Positions 47,931-59,189 of a DNA stretch of 64,000 bases are shown one piece after another; position 1 is the stretch's first letter; the number at the start of each line of letters is the position of its first letter. Below the pieces are notes generated by a model. The model saw nothing but the letters and a program-made list of their open reading frames with translations, did not search any database and was not told where the DNA came from. The stretch covers positions 33,899,001-33,963,000 of the forward strand of contig CM068587.1 of the NCBI GenBank assembly GCA_035048485.1, written 5' to 3'. Position numbers and translations under genes: made by a program. The stretch comes from Pteria penguin (taxonomy: Eukaryota; Mollusca; Bivalvia; Pterioida; Pteriidae).

Positions 47931-49189
47931 AAAGCTTTAACATCCACTACATACAAATTTGAGTTGTTAACGAGGAAGATAATTTCAGTGTTGACATTTT
48001 GATCTTCAACCACTTTTTTATATATTAAAGTTGTTATAGTCAACAGATATGAATATTTTCATGTCATTTATTACGATTCTTCCTCTATTACAACACCTGA
48101 GCTATGTATATGATTCTATATGGTGCTGGTAATTCCACCTTCTCATACACAATGTGTCAGCATGAAACAACACTGTAGTTATAAAATACTGAACAGCAAA
48201 TTTAGGTCAATAAGTTTGACTTCGCACAGTATTATGTAGCAAATGAAACTGTTGTAACTAATGTGTCGCGTTTGACCTCTAGCTAACTACTTAGATGGTA
48301 TGGCTATGACGTTGTTGGAGGAGCTAATGCATTAAATGATGACTGCATGATAATAGATATTTGGGAATAGTAACTTCGAAAGATATGGTAAAATAGTTAC
48401 CAAGGTAACAGTTACTACTTCCAACCAAACATTCACTAGACCCTTTTGTGTTAAATGCGAGACATAGGTTTTAGGGGGAAAATAGTAATGTTTTCCGTAA
48501 AAGTTTTGACGCCATAATAATGTTGTTATGCAGGAACAATGATGATTTCCAATCGCGCAGTTAAGGCGAAAGGATTCATTGTGAAAAGAACATATTAACC
48601 ACGTCATAAGATAAAATCCTAAATTTACGGCATTTACATTTCCGATTATGGAGTGACATCACATGATAACATCGATGTGTTTATCAATTTACTGGTCCTG
48701 TACACAAAAACAGGCTTTAACTTTATCAAACACTGTCAATCCAGTATAGATATTCTGTTTCCTGTCAGACATATGTCATTTGGTTAGGTCAGTTATCTGC
48801 CCTTGTTAATAATCGGCAGAAGTAGAAAAGGTGGGGCATTAAAGTTATGCAACGACTTGATTTCAATTTATTTATTTATTCAAGTGCTCAATATTGACTG
48901 TAAGATTGATTATTAAAGTAGAAGTAAATAACTCAGAAGAAAATGTTGATATCTATCTGAGACTAATAAAATATTTATGTTTCAAATAGTTTTCTGATCT
49001 ATTTTAATTACATTGTGTGAAAATCGGCTTCTATCGAGTTTTGTTCAATATATGAAATTGTCAATAAATTACAAGTGCAAAGATATGTTGAATTTAAGTA
49101 CGCTAAGTATAAAGAAGAAATGAATCTTAAGAGTTATCGAAATAAATATGACATTTTTCTTCTTTTCTTTTCTTTATACATATAACAAA

Positions 49190-49756
49190 ACAAATCTTAA
49201 AATAAAAGAGAAGACAGAAGACATCTGACCAAGCTGTATGACACAAATCACCAAGGACATGCACATAAAACATGACAGTAATTAAGCAAATACAGAAATC
49301 ACTATAAAATATTCGATTGTACTGCACGTAACGATACCGTCCTAGGTAGGTCAATCGGCATAAACAAACAGTGCTCTGCTTGTCTGTAAGCTAGTTCAGA
49401 TCTTTGATCTGTAGGATTCCCCACTAACAGTCAGAAGGAACGAGGCCCAAGACCTTGGCTCTTCTGAAAAGTTTTGGACAATGCCCGCCATAGAGTTCAT
49501 ACCACCCTGTCCGTCAGCGTGCAATACTCAAGTGAAAATATTTACATGTATAAAGCTTTAGAGGGGCCCAATACAAGACCTATCGCCTTTGTGACGTTCT
49601 CAGGGTCATACTGTGAATGTGGAAGGCGTTTAACTGAAAAAGGGATGAGAAATTCTGCTGGATACATATTGTTGAAAAGTTACCTTTCCGAAATTAAAAA
49701 ATAAAATATCCGAATAAGAGTTGTAAAATTTACCAATCGTTTATGATATCTATATG
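49190..49756 (-). mobile_element. PLE-A 3' end with thumb scrap, copy 2
   Basis: Minus strand: GAAGACAGAAGACATCTGAC, AAAATATTCGATTGTACTGC, CCCACTAACAGTCAGAAGG, then a degraded thumb (TGCCCGCCATAGAGTTC; GCCCAATACAAGACCTATCG). The middle third of the UTR is missing compared with 40441-41068, so an internal deletion is likely. Confidence 0.8.
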
Positions 49757-50170
49757 TTGAACTTTCTTATCGATAACATTTTGTGGTGTTTGGAGGAAGG
49801 TTTTTCAACAAATTGTCGGCGTTCCAATGGGCACTAACTGTGCTCCGCTTCTGGCTAATATATTCCTTTACTCATACGAAGCTGAATTCATTCGTTCTTT
49901 GCTTTGGCAAGGAAAAATACAATTGGCTCTTGGCTTCAATTTCACTTACAGATATATAGACGACTTGCTTTCAATTAATAATCCTTCATTCGCGGATTAA
50001 GATTTAGCTATTTAAGGAGTCGCTTTTTAATGAAAATTAATCATAACAATGTTGGACTCAAAACACGAAGCGGTGAAAAAACTACATACAGTTTGCTCGA
50101 ACGTAAAAACTGCAGGTGGAAACTTAATGTGAGGGATGTAGACTTACATTTTCAAATATAGACTCTTTAT
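49757..50170 (+). mobile_element. PLE-B RT palm fragment
   Basis: An open stretch 49803-50000 reads FQQIVGVPMGTNCAPLLANI, then LYSYEAEFIRSLL, then RYIDDLLSINNPSFAD, with catalytic YIDD (about 49955). A frameshift precedes it and a TAA ends it. The variant residues (YIDD, SINN) place it in the PLE-B subfamily, unlike neighbouring PLE-A (YLDD, VIDN). It abuts the minus-strand PLE-A fragment head to head. Confidence 0.85.
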
Positions 50171-50505
50171 ACAAGGATCAACAGAAAGATAGTTCACGTT
50201 GAGGTATTAGAAATATTCATTTACATTATTATAAAACCCTTACAAGAAGTACATAGCATACTAAGGTACAAAATATTTCTTATAGGTTTCAGAGAATAAT
50301 ATGAAAGATTACAAATATGTGTATATGCAATATCCAAAAGAAACAATCGAAATACCAGCCTATGTGAGTCTCAATTATCAACAATAGACGAATACATAAA
50401 ATGAATCTCCTCGGTCATGAGCCATATAGTTCTATATAGGAATTTAAATGTATGTGATAAATACATTACATGGTGTGTAATTATCAGCATATGTTTTAAA
50501 ATTAA

Positions 50506-50775
50506 GTTATGGGAAAACGGAGTGGGTGTAGTTCAATCGGCAAGGTGCTCGACTTCTGACTGATTGGTCCCATATTGGGAGTCCAAATAGTGACTCGTCT
50601 TGATAAGTGCCGTATCTCTCGGATTAAACACTAAACACTAAGTCCCGATGTCAATGTTGTCGTTGCACGTAAGCACCTCATCTATGCTTCAAAAGGGTCC
50701 ATTGCATAGGTGTGAAATTCCATGGCCTGCATTACGTGCATGCCGTCAGCATATTAGTTAAATAACAAGAAATAA
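50506..50775 (+). mobile_element. third-family tRNA-derived SINE, copy 2
   Basis: GTGTAGTTCAATCGGCAAGG (A-box region), GATTGGTCCCATATTGGGAG, ACTAAACACTAAGTCCCGAT, CCATTGCATAGGTGTGAAAT and CGTGCATGCCGTCAGC. It is orthologous in position to the SINE of copy 1 at 34645-35060, and is uninterrupted here. Confidence 0.78.
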
Positions 50776-51366
50776 ATTTGTACGACAGCCTTGATTTAGT
50801 CTTTTATTATTAAGTACATTAATCTATCTCTACTCTATATACATTAACAAACATGCACATTGGCTTCTTGCTGTTAGTGCGGAAAATTACAGAATCGATT
50901 CCGATGATTTTGATACTCCGAACATTCTTTCATTTTCAGGTATTTTATCGCCGTAAGAGATACCCCTATACACGCACTAGGAAGCGTGAGTTGATGAGTA
51001 TTTCTCTTAAAACATAATATTGATCAACATTTATTATTAACTATGGTTTGTTATCGTTTGTAATGCAAGTAAAGTGCCTTAATCTTCTTGAAGTGGTGAT
51101 TACCCTAATCTTGGCACCTACTTAATATGCATGGATACTCAAATCATTAATACACACATAGGGACGTTTGTTTGATAATAACATTTACATACATCCGTTT
51201 CAGCTTTACGCAAGAAATATTTTGTATGGAAAAGGAGTTTTTTTAGTGTAACAAAATCTTGCGCCTTTCATCTATATTGATTTCTAATGATTATTTTCTT
51301 TTCTCGAATTTCAATGTACATATAAGCTTTTATGCGGAGATCTGTACCTAATTGTCTTTATTGCAG

Positions 51367-51508
51367 ATATGAAGCGTACGGTGGATCTAAAGAGTGGAAA
51401 TATGGTAAATTTCTTCACAAAAATGACAAAACCATCTGCGAATTCGCGGATGCCAGCACCCAGGTTGATATTCAGGATGAAGAGAGAAACCAAAATGTCC
51501 ATTCCTAA
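51367..51508 (+). other. possible terminal exon, function unknown
   Basis: A strong acceptor (CTAATTGTCTTTATTGCAG) is followed, with two bases carried over from a previous exon, by a 46-codon frame ending in TAA. It begins YEAYGGSKEWKYGKFLHKN and ends with an acidic, polar stretch (TQVDIQDEERNQNVHS). The composition looks like a genuine soluble C-terminus. It starts 45 bases after the end of duplication copy 2; the equivalent place after copy 1 is unrelated. No upstream exon was found, and another frame is also open (51369-51578). Confidence 0.28.
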
Positions 51509-51654
51509 TGAAATGAAGTTTTGGAAGTACTTAAACTGCCAAAACATTTTCATGAGGACTGTGATACTGCAATTTTGATTTTGAAGTTACCTTAATCAAA
51601 GTGACAGAGTCTTCATGGTATTCTGTAAAAATAAGTTGTGTTGTGTTACTGCAT

Positions 51655-51865
51655 TTGCAATGAGTGGGAAGGTGGGCCCGTAAACCTGTTCACCACCCCA
51701 ATCAACCGTTCTAAGTCGGTATCGCATCTGTTGTACAATCAATATTTTTGTAATATCACTGCGTCTATTTCATTAGTTGTCATCGAGTTTTATTATACAT
51801 CTCCTTGGTGACTTCTGCTCTACAGCTAAGTCAGATGTATTTCACTTTCCCTTTTTGTCACTCAA
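51655..51865 (+). mobile_element. PLE-A 3'-terminal UTR
   Basis: GAGTGGGAAGGTGGGCCCGT, GTTCTAAGTCGGTATCGCAT, ATCAATATTTTTGTAATATC, CCTTGGTGACTTCTGCTC. 5'-truncated. Confidence 0.78.
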
Positions 51866-53289
51866 TAATAATATGTGGACTTGAATTTTAAGGTTGTTGG
51901 ATTTTTCTTATTGTTATTTGAAACTATAGTACAGAATAGACAATTTACTGATAATAATAACTACCTTTTGATTAATTTTCACATCATCAAAATACCCCAC
52001 AAACACGATTTTTTACGATTTAAATACATTTTTATATATATATGCATGTTTAGTATGTCTATATTTTCTTAATGTTAAATCTGGTGGGGTGTTTCACCAT
52101 CCTGTTTGTTAATATATCTTACTTTCTATATGCCAAAGATAGAATTTAAATCATATCTCCTACAGGAAATTTCATTGTTACAATACCATTTATCAGATCT
52201 TCCAAGCTACTAATGAGAGAAGGAAAAGTGAAACTGTAAAAAGGTTTATGAGAGGATGAGGAAGCATTTAGTATAATTAGGCGGAAGGGGGTTGGTTTGT
52301 AGAATAATCCTAAATATTAAGATAACAGGGAGTAGAATGACTAGTAGGAAGGTTACTAATTTGACAATCAGCTTATTTAATTATGTTGTCTCTGTATTTT
52401 CATGTGCTTTTGATTAAGTAACACACATTTTCGTATTGCATATCGCAATTTATCATGCCCGAAGTATTTAAATTTGAATGTTTAAAGGGACTTACGTAGA
52501 AAGCATGATTCCGTTATCTTAATGTGGCAGATGGTTACACGTTGTGTCCTTCGTCAGAATTTGGGGTACAAGAATAGGCCAACTTTTGCACATTGTTTGA
52601 TTTTGAAGCATTTTGTCATACGATACATTTATGCTTGTCAGATGTTATCTCAATGGTTTTACCTATGTGTGTTGGGCTTACACAAATCAATGCAAGAATA
52701 TCTTTAATATCACTTATGTAAATGCATATTTGTATAATTCCAAGACGTTTCCTGCATTTTAATGACGTAAAATGTATATATTTTGACACAAAAATGTTGG
52801 CAAAATACGTAAAAAAATCTAAAGGTTAGTCACGGAGTAGTTCGAACTTCATCGAACTGTGACTGTGTCTATTAAGGTCACGAATCCCTTTTTTTGTAAG
52901 AAATGAGAATCACGAAACAAATTATCAAACTTACTGAAAATCGGTCTCTCATGGATGTGGAGGCGGATGACAAATGCATATGCATAACATATCCTTTCAA
53001 ATATGTAAAGATACGGAAGATCTTAAACATATTGCCGCTATATATACTCCTTAAGGAACTTTGTTGTTCCATCAACTTATTTTAGCTTTCATGCAGACTT
53101 TTGACCTTGGTTAATATGTAAGCAATAGTAAATACATTATACTATAGTGCCATGGGTCTTGACGAATTTTTCAACGTTACTTCGGGGGTGGTAAATACAA
53201 AATTTAAAACATGACACTATACTCAGTACTCACTGAGATATGGTTAACCCTTCAGTACTTCTGTGTTGTTTACTTGCATATAAAACGGA
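51866..53289. other. unassigned
   Basis: No recognised gene or repeat. A short hairpin (AGTTCGAACTTCATCGAACT) lies near 52839. Confidence 0.35.
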
Positions 53290-53640
53290 AATAAGGATCT
53301 GTTAAAGAACTACAGACCTATTGGCTTAACAAACATAGACTATAAAATAATTGCATTTACTTTTGCTTGGCGATTACAAAGTGTAATTGTTAATTTTATG
53401 ATCAAATTATCAGTCTCTCTATTTTATAGGTTTGAATGCTGGACGTTGTTTTTAGGTATTTTCGAATATTGTGAAAGATATTATATAAATGGAATATTGC
53501 CTTTTCTAGATTTCCAAAACGTTTTCCATTTAGTTGAATGGAATTTTATGTTTCAAGTTTAAGAAATTTTAATTTTGGGAAAGATTCCATAAACCGGATA
53601 TACATTTATATGAGAAACTAATATTCAGACTCAATAACAA
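53290..53640 (+). pseudogene. LINE reverse transcriptase relic
   Basis: One frame from 53293 reads KNYRPIGLTNIDYKIIAFTF, later FEYCERYYINGILPFLDFQN and VFHLVEWNFM before a stop. These match LINE RT motifs in order: NYRPISLLNVDYKI, then FLDFEKAFDSVEW. The FLDFEKAFD position retains the first Asp, but the downstream AFD has become VFH. Only the finger/palm part remains, so it is a dead L1/Tx1-like fragment. Confidence 0.75.
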
Positions 53641-54329
53641 CAAATGAATTGTATTGTCTCATTGAATCTGTCAAGACAGTCTGAATTTTGCGATAATCAT
53701 TATTATTTTAACTGTAGCTATTCAAATAAGGAAAAATAAAGTAATATAAGGCTTCAATATTTCGAGAAAAAAATTCTGAGGAGATAAAGATACAACACGC
53801 ATATTGTCTCTTTAAAATAAATCATCAATGTAAAACGACATTTTCAGCTTCTTGCCTTCTAATAACATTTAATATTGTGGGTGTTTTATTATTATTTTTT
53901 TTTTTATGTTTAGAATTTTAAGGAGAAGCTCTGGCCACTGGCTGTGACCCAAACGATAACATTGGCTCAACTCCGATCTAATATTGCATAAATATGTCGA
54001 TTAGGTTGCGGCGGTGCTAAGTCAACATACTGACATTTATGTTGGTCCAATGAGAAAAGCTAAGTTGGACCAATATAATTTGTCAACGGTAAATAAAAGC
54101 AATGATCCAAAATAAGGTCAACATAATTATGAAAATGTATCTGGGAATAACAGCAGTGGTAAACACTTTCTTTTGAAATTTGTCAGGGCTTGTTTAGTAT
54201 ACGTAAGTTATCAAATTGGGATCTATCATACAGATCCAGAAACAAAAAGAAATCTTTACATATACATGATAAATTGTATTATATAATGAAAAACAAACTA
54301 GTGCCAAGTGAGTATGGCTCTAAGAACAA
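53641..54329. other. unassigned with a small hairpin
   Basis: 54042-54092 contains a stem of TTATGTTGGTCCAA with TTGGACCAATATAA around a 14-base loop. No gene recognised. Confidence 0.4.
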
Positions 54330-54440
54330 TGTACCACAGCGGACTTTCACGGACCCATGAAATTCACAGGAGAGGCCAGGTGCCCAGGAGGAGAACACGT
54401 TTCCTGAATGGCTAGCGGCACCGGCCATGAATGCCCTTAC
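54330..54440 (-). mobile_element. PLE-B-like UTR fragment
   Basis: ACAATGTACCACAGCGGACT, GAGGCCAGGTGCCCAGGAGG and GGCTAGCGGCACCGGCCATG resemble the PLE-B UTR on the minus strand, and 32295-32350. Confidence 0.45.
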
Positions 54441-54559
54441 ATACAGAAGATACATATGTAACTTAGAACTGTATATGTACGAAAAAGTGAATCAACACTC
54501 TGTAGAAAGTGTCATTACCACATAAAATCAGGGAAAAAGTATAATCATCTATCCAAGTG

Positions 54560-55276
54560 AACTGGAGTAAAAGAAACTACAGAAAGTAGTAATTCTACTT
54601 CGTATTTAGATATTATGTTGTCTTTCGACATTAATGGTCAATTGAACACCTCTATCTATGACAAACGTGACGATTTCAATTTCGCTATCATAAACTTTCC
54701 TTTCATAAGTAGCAACGTTCCATCATCGCCCGCATACGGCGTATTCATATCTCAGTTAATACGTTATTCCAGAGCATGTTCAAATTACAATGACTTTGTT
54801 CTGAGGGCTAGGCGACTTTCAGTTAAGCTGCTCAACCAGGGTTACATATGTGCTAGACTAGCAACGTCACTGAGAAAGTTCTACGGGCGTTGCGGTCGTT
54901 ACTCCATATGATATCTCGTTATCCAGACTTCTAAATGATATTCTGGGATGAGACCGATTCCAATCATTTTATACAGATTTGACACCTTCTATACTAGAAG
55001 GTTACCTACTTTGACTTCTCCATATATAAATACATATGGAATTTACACGATTTCACTCTTTCTACTGGGTATATGTGACGGGTGTTGCTAGCAAGCAGGA
55101 GATGCTCACTTTCCCCGGGCACCTGATCTCACTCCATCACAGGGGTTCACATTTGCTCTTCAAGTAAACATATTTTCGTTTTTTTTTCATTTGTTTTTCA
55201 TTTTCATTGATTTTGTATGTCCTCTGGTTTCATGATTTTTGGACTTGTGGTTTGGATTTATCCATCATCTTTACAT
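54560..55276 (+). mobile_element. PLE-B 3' half: RT thumb and complete 3' UTR
   Basis: RT coding (about 54590-54911) reads SYLDIMLSFDINGQLNTS, YDKRDDFNFAIINFPF, PAYGVFISQLIRYSRAC and LLNQGYICARLATSLRKFYG before a stop. The UTR runs from there to 55276 (GTGACGGGTGTTGCTAGCAA, CCCCGGGCACCTGATCTC, ATTTATCCATCATCTTTACA). This is the longest PLE-B copy here and defines the tail seen at 4.0, 22.7, 26.3 and 63.2 kb. The RT palm is missing. Confidence 0.85.
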
Positions 55277-55281
55277 AATAA

Positions 55282-55490
55282 CACTCAAACTCTCCGCGGG
55301 AATTTTCTACGAGCTTCACACTGTAAAGGGCACTAGCGTGACATGAATGGAAAATACAGAAGTAACTGGTGTAAGTGACTATGGTACTAATATTGTACCA
55401 CAGTGGACATTCATGGACAGTCAAACTCTCGGTGAGGAACTTTTCTGCGATCTTCACACTGCAAAGGAAATAAGTCTGACATTATGCAAA
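55282..55490 (+). repeat. degenerate tandem repeat, about 136-bp period
   Basis: CACTCAAACTCTCCGCGGGA at 55282 and CAGTCAAACTCTCGGTGAGG at 55418 begin similar stretches sharing TCTTCACACTG(T/C)AAAG. It lies about 600 bp upstream of the MPEG1-like gene. Confidence 0.6.
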
Positions 55491-55639
55491 ATACGAAATA
55501 TAAAGAAGAAATCTCACAATCAATGCTAAAACGTTCCTACGGTAATTTAAATAAACAATCAACAGAGAAAATGGATAACAGGTTTATCAAAACAAGACAA
55601 GGCAATGTCAGAATTCAACCAGGAAGTCAGAAGTGAAAA

Positions 55640-55760
55640 CGACATAACATTGGAGATTTCCCGAAATACTTCCTCCAAGTGCAGCATGTTCCAAATTGTT
55701 TTTCGAAGCTGCCCTGAACAGGGATGAATAAACCTCATTATATTCTATTCTATACCTCAT
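55640..55760 (+). mobile_element. possible LINE/SINE 3' tail
   Basis: GAAGCTGCCCTGAACAGGGA, then TGAATAAACC and short ATTCT/CATTAT repeats, look like the simple-repeat 3' end of a non-LTR element. Tentative. Confidence 0.3.
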
Positions 55761-56112
55761 TATATAGACAGATATGATATCATAGAAAGGAAAATTTTAT
55801 GTTCATGGAATTATCTTTGTACGAATACAGACAAAGCATTGCCAACACGTGGAAGCATTATTTCCAAGCTAAACACTTACTTAATAAAAGATACTTCTTC
55901 ATTCCACTGCTGTCTGAATGAGATACATTTCTTGACATGAATAATATTATCTCAATCAGATTTGACCAATGACAATACATCGACCAGGAAGAATAGTTAT
56001 CTTTGTGAAAGGTAAGGGATTTCCATCATGGAAGTATACATTGTATTACTACCTCCGCTTGTTTTGTATTTTACCACATACCTGTATGTCACACAACTAC
56101 ACTTTAATCATA
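55761..56112 (+). promoter_or_regulatory. 5' flank of the MPEG1-like gene
   Basis: The coding frame is open upstream to an ATG at 55969, but residues before Met49 of that frame look untranslated or intronic (a consensus donor AAAG/GTAAGG lies at 56011/56012). A weak TATA-like ATTATATAGA lies near 55755. No clear promoter can be fixed. Confidence 0.3.
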
Positions 56113-58284
56113 ATGCGACAAAGTATTACTTTAGTTATTCTATGGATGTTTTGGGGGGAGGGATTTAGACATATAACAGCTCAAAATGGTACAATCCGAA
56201 GCTGCACTTCGTCGGGAACTAACAACTTGATCGGATACGAAGTCTTACCAGGACTTGGTTGGGATAATCTCCTGAATGAAGACCGTGGAGAAGTTATTCA
56301 AAACACGTACTATAAGTGCAGCACTACTATAGATGGTAAATATCTTATTCCAGACAATGTTTTTACCATTCCGCAAAAATTTAGTAAAGTCGGAATTTCG
56401 TCCGAAATTGTCAACCATTTCTCTGACTTTAAATCAACAGTAGCTGGTTCTATAAACGCTGGTGCTAATGGTATAATAGCTGACCTTTCACTTGGAGGTT
56501 CCTTCTCCGCTGAATATCAGGGGGTTAAAGAAAATCAGATCAACTACAACAGCTTGAGTACCCGTACACAAGCGCGATACATTAGATATACTGCTATCCT
56601 TCAACCCGGCGCTGCACTCGCTAATGGATTCAAAAAACGATTATTGAGTATAGCTAATCATCTACTTTTTGATAGAAAACGTACTGCTACATTTGAAACT
56701 CAATTGCTAATACGTGACTATGGAACCCATGTTATCACAAAGGTTAATTCAGGAGCAAGCATAGTTAAATTAGACCATTTAGATCGCACTAAGGTTTCAA
56801 CATCTAATTTAGACTCTGTTTCATTATCTATGTCAGCAACTGCTGGGTTTCCGGGAATATTCGGTGTCTCTTATTCATCAAATTTCAAGTTCTCTTCGGA
56901 CCAGATTAAAAAATATTTCAATTGTATCACTCAATCATCAATAACTTCGTTTGGGGGACCTGTTTTCAGCATTGACAAATTCTCCATGTCAAACTGGACA
57001 GATGGAATCGACAACAATCTGGTGGCAATTGACAGGTCTGGAAAGCCATTACACTTTCTAGTTAATCCCGTTACGTTACCCGAAATTCCAAGACAAACAG
57101 CTCTAGATCTATCATCAATGGTTGCAAATGAAATAAAAACATACTATGAATTGAATTCATACCGCGGATGTATGGAATACGGTAATCCGAAGTTCAGTCC
57201 AAAAGCTAATATTAACGACTCTTCCTGTGAAGAAGCCGACACTAAACTACAATTTGGAGGAGTTTATCAACAATGTACATTCAGTGGCACAACTAGAAAT
57301 ATGTGTGACAAATACAAACTCAGTACAAAAAATCCGAAAACGGGTGACTACTCTTGTCCAGATGGCTATGAACCAATACAGCTTATAAAAAAGGATTTGA
57401 CTGAGACTAGTTCTCGGCGAAGTTGTACTGACTATCTGTTTTTTACACTATGCAAGGATATTCCTTTGTCAGGAAGAGCAACCTTTGTAGCATTTTGGTG
57501 TGCTGCAAAACCAGATTTCCCATTATCGGATGATTCTGGATATTTATTCGGTGGTTTGTACACAAGTCATGTTACAAATACAATTACGAAAACCAATGGC
57601 TGTCCGAAGACATTTCACCCGCTTAAGATTGCCAAGGACTTACACATTTGTGTCAGTGATGATTTCTCACAATCGAGCCTATTTTCTGTTCCATTCGGTG
57701 GTTTTTTCAGTTGTTCTGCCGCTAACACTTTAGTAGATTCAAAACGTCCCCAAAAGGCATGTCCATCAACATTCAGTCGACATTTAGCTCAAATCTTTGA
57801 TGGATGTGAAATTAATTACTGTACTCAGTTGAAGCCATCAGTAAGGTATGAAGACGTAGTGATTAGAAGCCCACCATACATGGAAATGCCAATGGAATCT
57901 AATAACACAAGTGACTACGTCATGAGTGATGATGGTCTAACATGGTCCACACTTATGCATGCGGATCTTTCTGAAATTGGTTTGAGTGCTGCTATGCTGC
58001 TAACACCTGAACTAGCGTCCAGCAAAATGCAAGAAGTGCTAAGCAGTTCTCAAGCAAGTAAAACCATTTCTAAAGCTATAAGTGAAAACTTTGTCCTATT
58101 ATCAAGTGATGAGAGTCCGTTTGCAAACTTACGAAACCATGTAGCTGGATCTAACAAGAAAACAATGTCTAAGGGTACCGTTGCTGGAATTTCAGTTGTT
58201 AGCACGCTCGTTTTATGTATTATTGTATTCGTCATATTCTGGAAAAGACATAACAGGAAGAAACAATATATGGAAATTAATTGA
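56113..58284 (+). CDS. MPEG1: macrophage-expressed gene 1 (perforin-2)-like MACPF protein
   Basis: This 723-residue single-pass membrane protein belongs to the MACPF/perforin family. MPEG1 proteins act in innate immunity, oligomerising into pores on engulfed bacteria inside endolysosomes. Residues 1-23 form a signal peptide (MRQSITLVILWMF...). The MACPF domain spans about 50-340, with the family signature RDYGTHVITK (about 201-210) and Gly-rich CH1/CH2 regions. A Cys-rich linker (CMEYGNP..., about 353-375) leads to the P2/MABP-like beta-prism, marked by three FGG repeats (QFGGVYQQC, LFGGLYTS, PFGGFFSC). A transmembrane helix lies at about 688-709. The 14-residue basic cytosolic tail carries YMEI, a YxxPhi sorting motif. 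Length and architecture match full-length MPEG1. The start is the Met directly before the signal peptide; an upstream in-frame ATG (55969) would add 48 residues without a signal. No internal intron or damage. Confidence 0.95.
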   Translation: MRQSITLVILWMFWGEGFRHITAQNGTIRSCTSSGTNNLIGYEVLPGLGWDNLLNEDRGEVIQNTYYKCSTTIDGKYLIPDNVFTIPQKFSKVGISSEIVNHFSDFKSTVAGSINAGANGIIADLSLGGSFSAEYQGVKENQINYNSLSTRTQARYIRYTAILQPGAALANGFKKRLLSIANHLLFDRKRTATFETQLLIRDYGTHVITKVNSGASIVKLDHLDRTKVSTSNLDSVSLSMSATAGFPGIFGVSYSSNFKFSSDQIKKYFNCITQSSITSFGGPVFSIDKFSMSNWTDGIDNNLVAIDRSGKPLHFLVNPVTLPEIPRQTALDLSSMVANEIKTYYELNSYRGCMEYGNPKFSPKANINDSSCEEADTKLQFGGVYQQCTFSGTTRNMCDKYKLSTKNPKTGDYSCPDGYEPIQLIKKDLTETSSRRSCTDYLFFTLCKDIPLSGRATFVAFWCAAKPDFPLSDDSGYLFGGLYTSHVTNTITKTNGCPKTFHPLKIAKDLHICVSDDFSQSSLFSVPFGGFFSCSAANTLVDSKRPQKACPSTFSRHLAQIFDGCEINYCTQLKPSVRYEDVVIRSPPYMEMPMESNNTSDYVMSDDGLTWSTLMHADLSEIGLSAAMLLTPELASSKMQEVLSSSQASKTISKAISENFVLLSSDESPFANLRNHVAGSNKKTMSKGTVAGISVVSTLVLCIIVFVIFWKRHNRKKQYMEIN

Positions 58285-58515
58285 TGTACATGAAATTGCA
58301 CCAAAGGAAATGAAGTATTAAAATACTTCATGCTAACTAAGCGTTAAAAATGAATATTCCATTAAACTATATGTGTAATCATAAAATATATTCCTTCCAA
58401 TCATTTGCAAATGTATTTGAAATTAATATATACATATACTATGAAAGTAAAAATTTAATTGTATTCATTAAATAGTATACAACGTTATATACCGTTTATA
58501 ATTGAATTCATATTT

Positions 58516-58521
58516 AATAAA
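58516..58521 (+). terminator. candidate poly(A) signal of the MPEG1-like gene
   Basis: AATAAA 232 bases after the stop codon. An ATTAAA-type signal nearer the stop (about 58316 or 58359) is an alternative. Confidence 0.4.
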
Positions 58522-58529
58522 AACATAAA

Positions 58530-59189
58530 TAATGTTATCGATTTTCAATGCCATTTAAATGGCTGTGGTGATAGTGCATTTATCAGTATATAAAGACAAT
58601 GCGTTTAAAATTTATTGAAGCAAATACTAAATACTGAGTAACATGAGTGACAATTCCCGTGTGGGAGAATGGTAGTGGTGAAAATTGTTTTACTTTGATC
58701 CCGCATTGGTGACGTCACACAGTTGAAAGTACGAATTTCGTCGAGTTCTACATAATTTGGTTGCCCCAAGAGCTAAGTTTTGGAAAATGATTGATGTGAT
58801 CAAACAGGTAATGATCACTTTACCGATAAAAGGTTATATGGTCAATGTCAAGCATTTTATTGTTGTCTGAGGCGGTGTAACTGCACCTTCCAAGGTAGTA
58901 ATAAAATCCAATACTTTTATGAATTAAATCTCTTTTACCCACACAACACCGATATATAATGAAGATTTACGGACAGGAAATCTTGGAGTATTGTGTTATT
59001 TGTAATGTTATACGGAACAGGAGGTGAGAGGAAGTAACAGACCTAGCTCACATACGTGACAGAATCAAATAAAACAATGATTGAAACAAATATCTATTGA
59101 CATGCCGTGAAAAGTATGGTAATGTATTTTTGATTTATACTGATGTTTTTGATTTTCATAATAAAAATATATGAAATACTTCAAAACTT
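58530..59189. other. unassigned
   Basis: No recognised feature downstream of the MPEG1-like gene. Confidence 0.35.

Larger units (their letters stand above)
38880..51320 (+). repeat. segmental duplication, copy 2
   Basis: Colinear and in the same orientation as 25400-35725, enlarged to about 12.4 kb by its own insertions: PLE-A at 40.44-41.07, MITE at 42.49-42.67, an extra block at about 43.07-43.60, an inverted-repeat element at 43.80-46.27, a pogo/Tigger relic at 47.04-47.93, and PLE sequence at 49.19-50.17. The best preserved patch, 41294-41396 against 27472-27569, is about 95 percent identical by eye. The spacer between the copies is about 3.2 kb. Confidence 0.9.
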
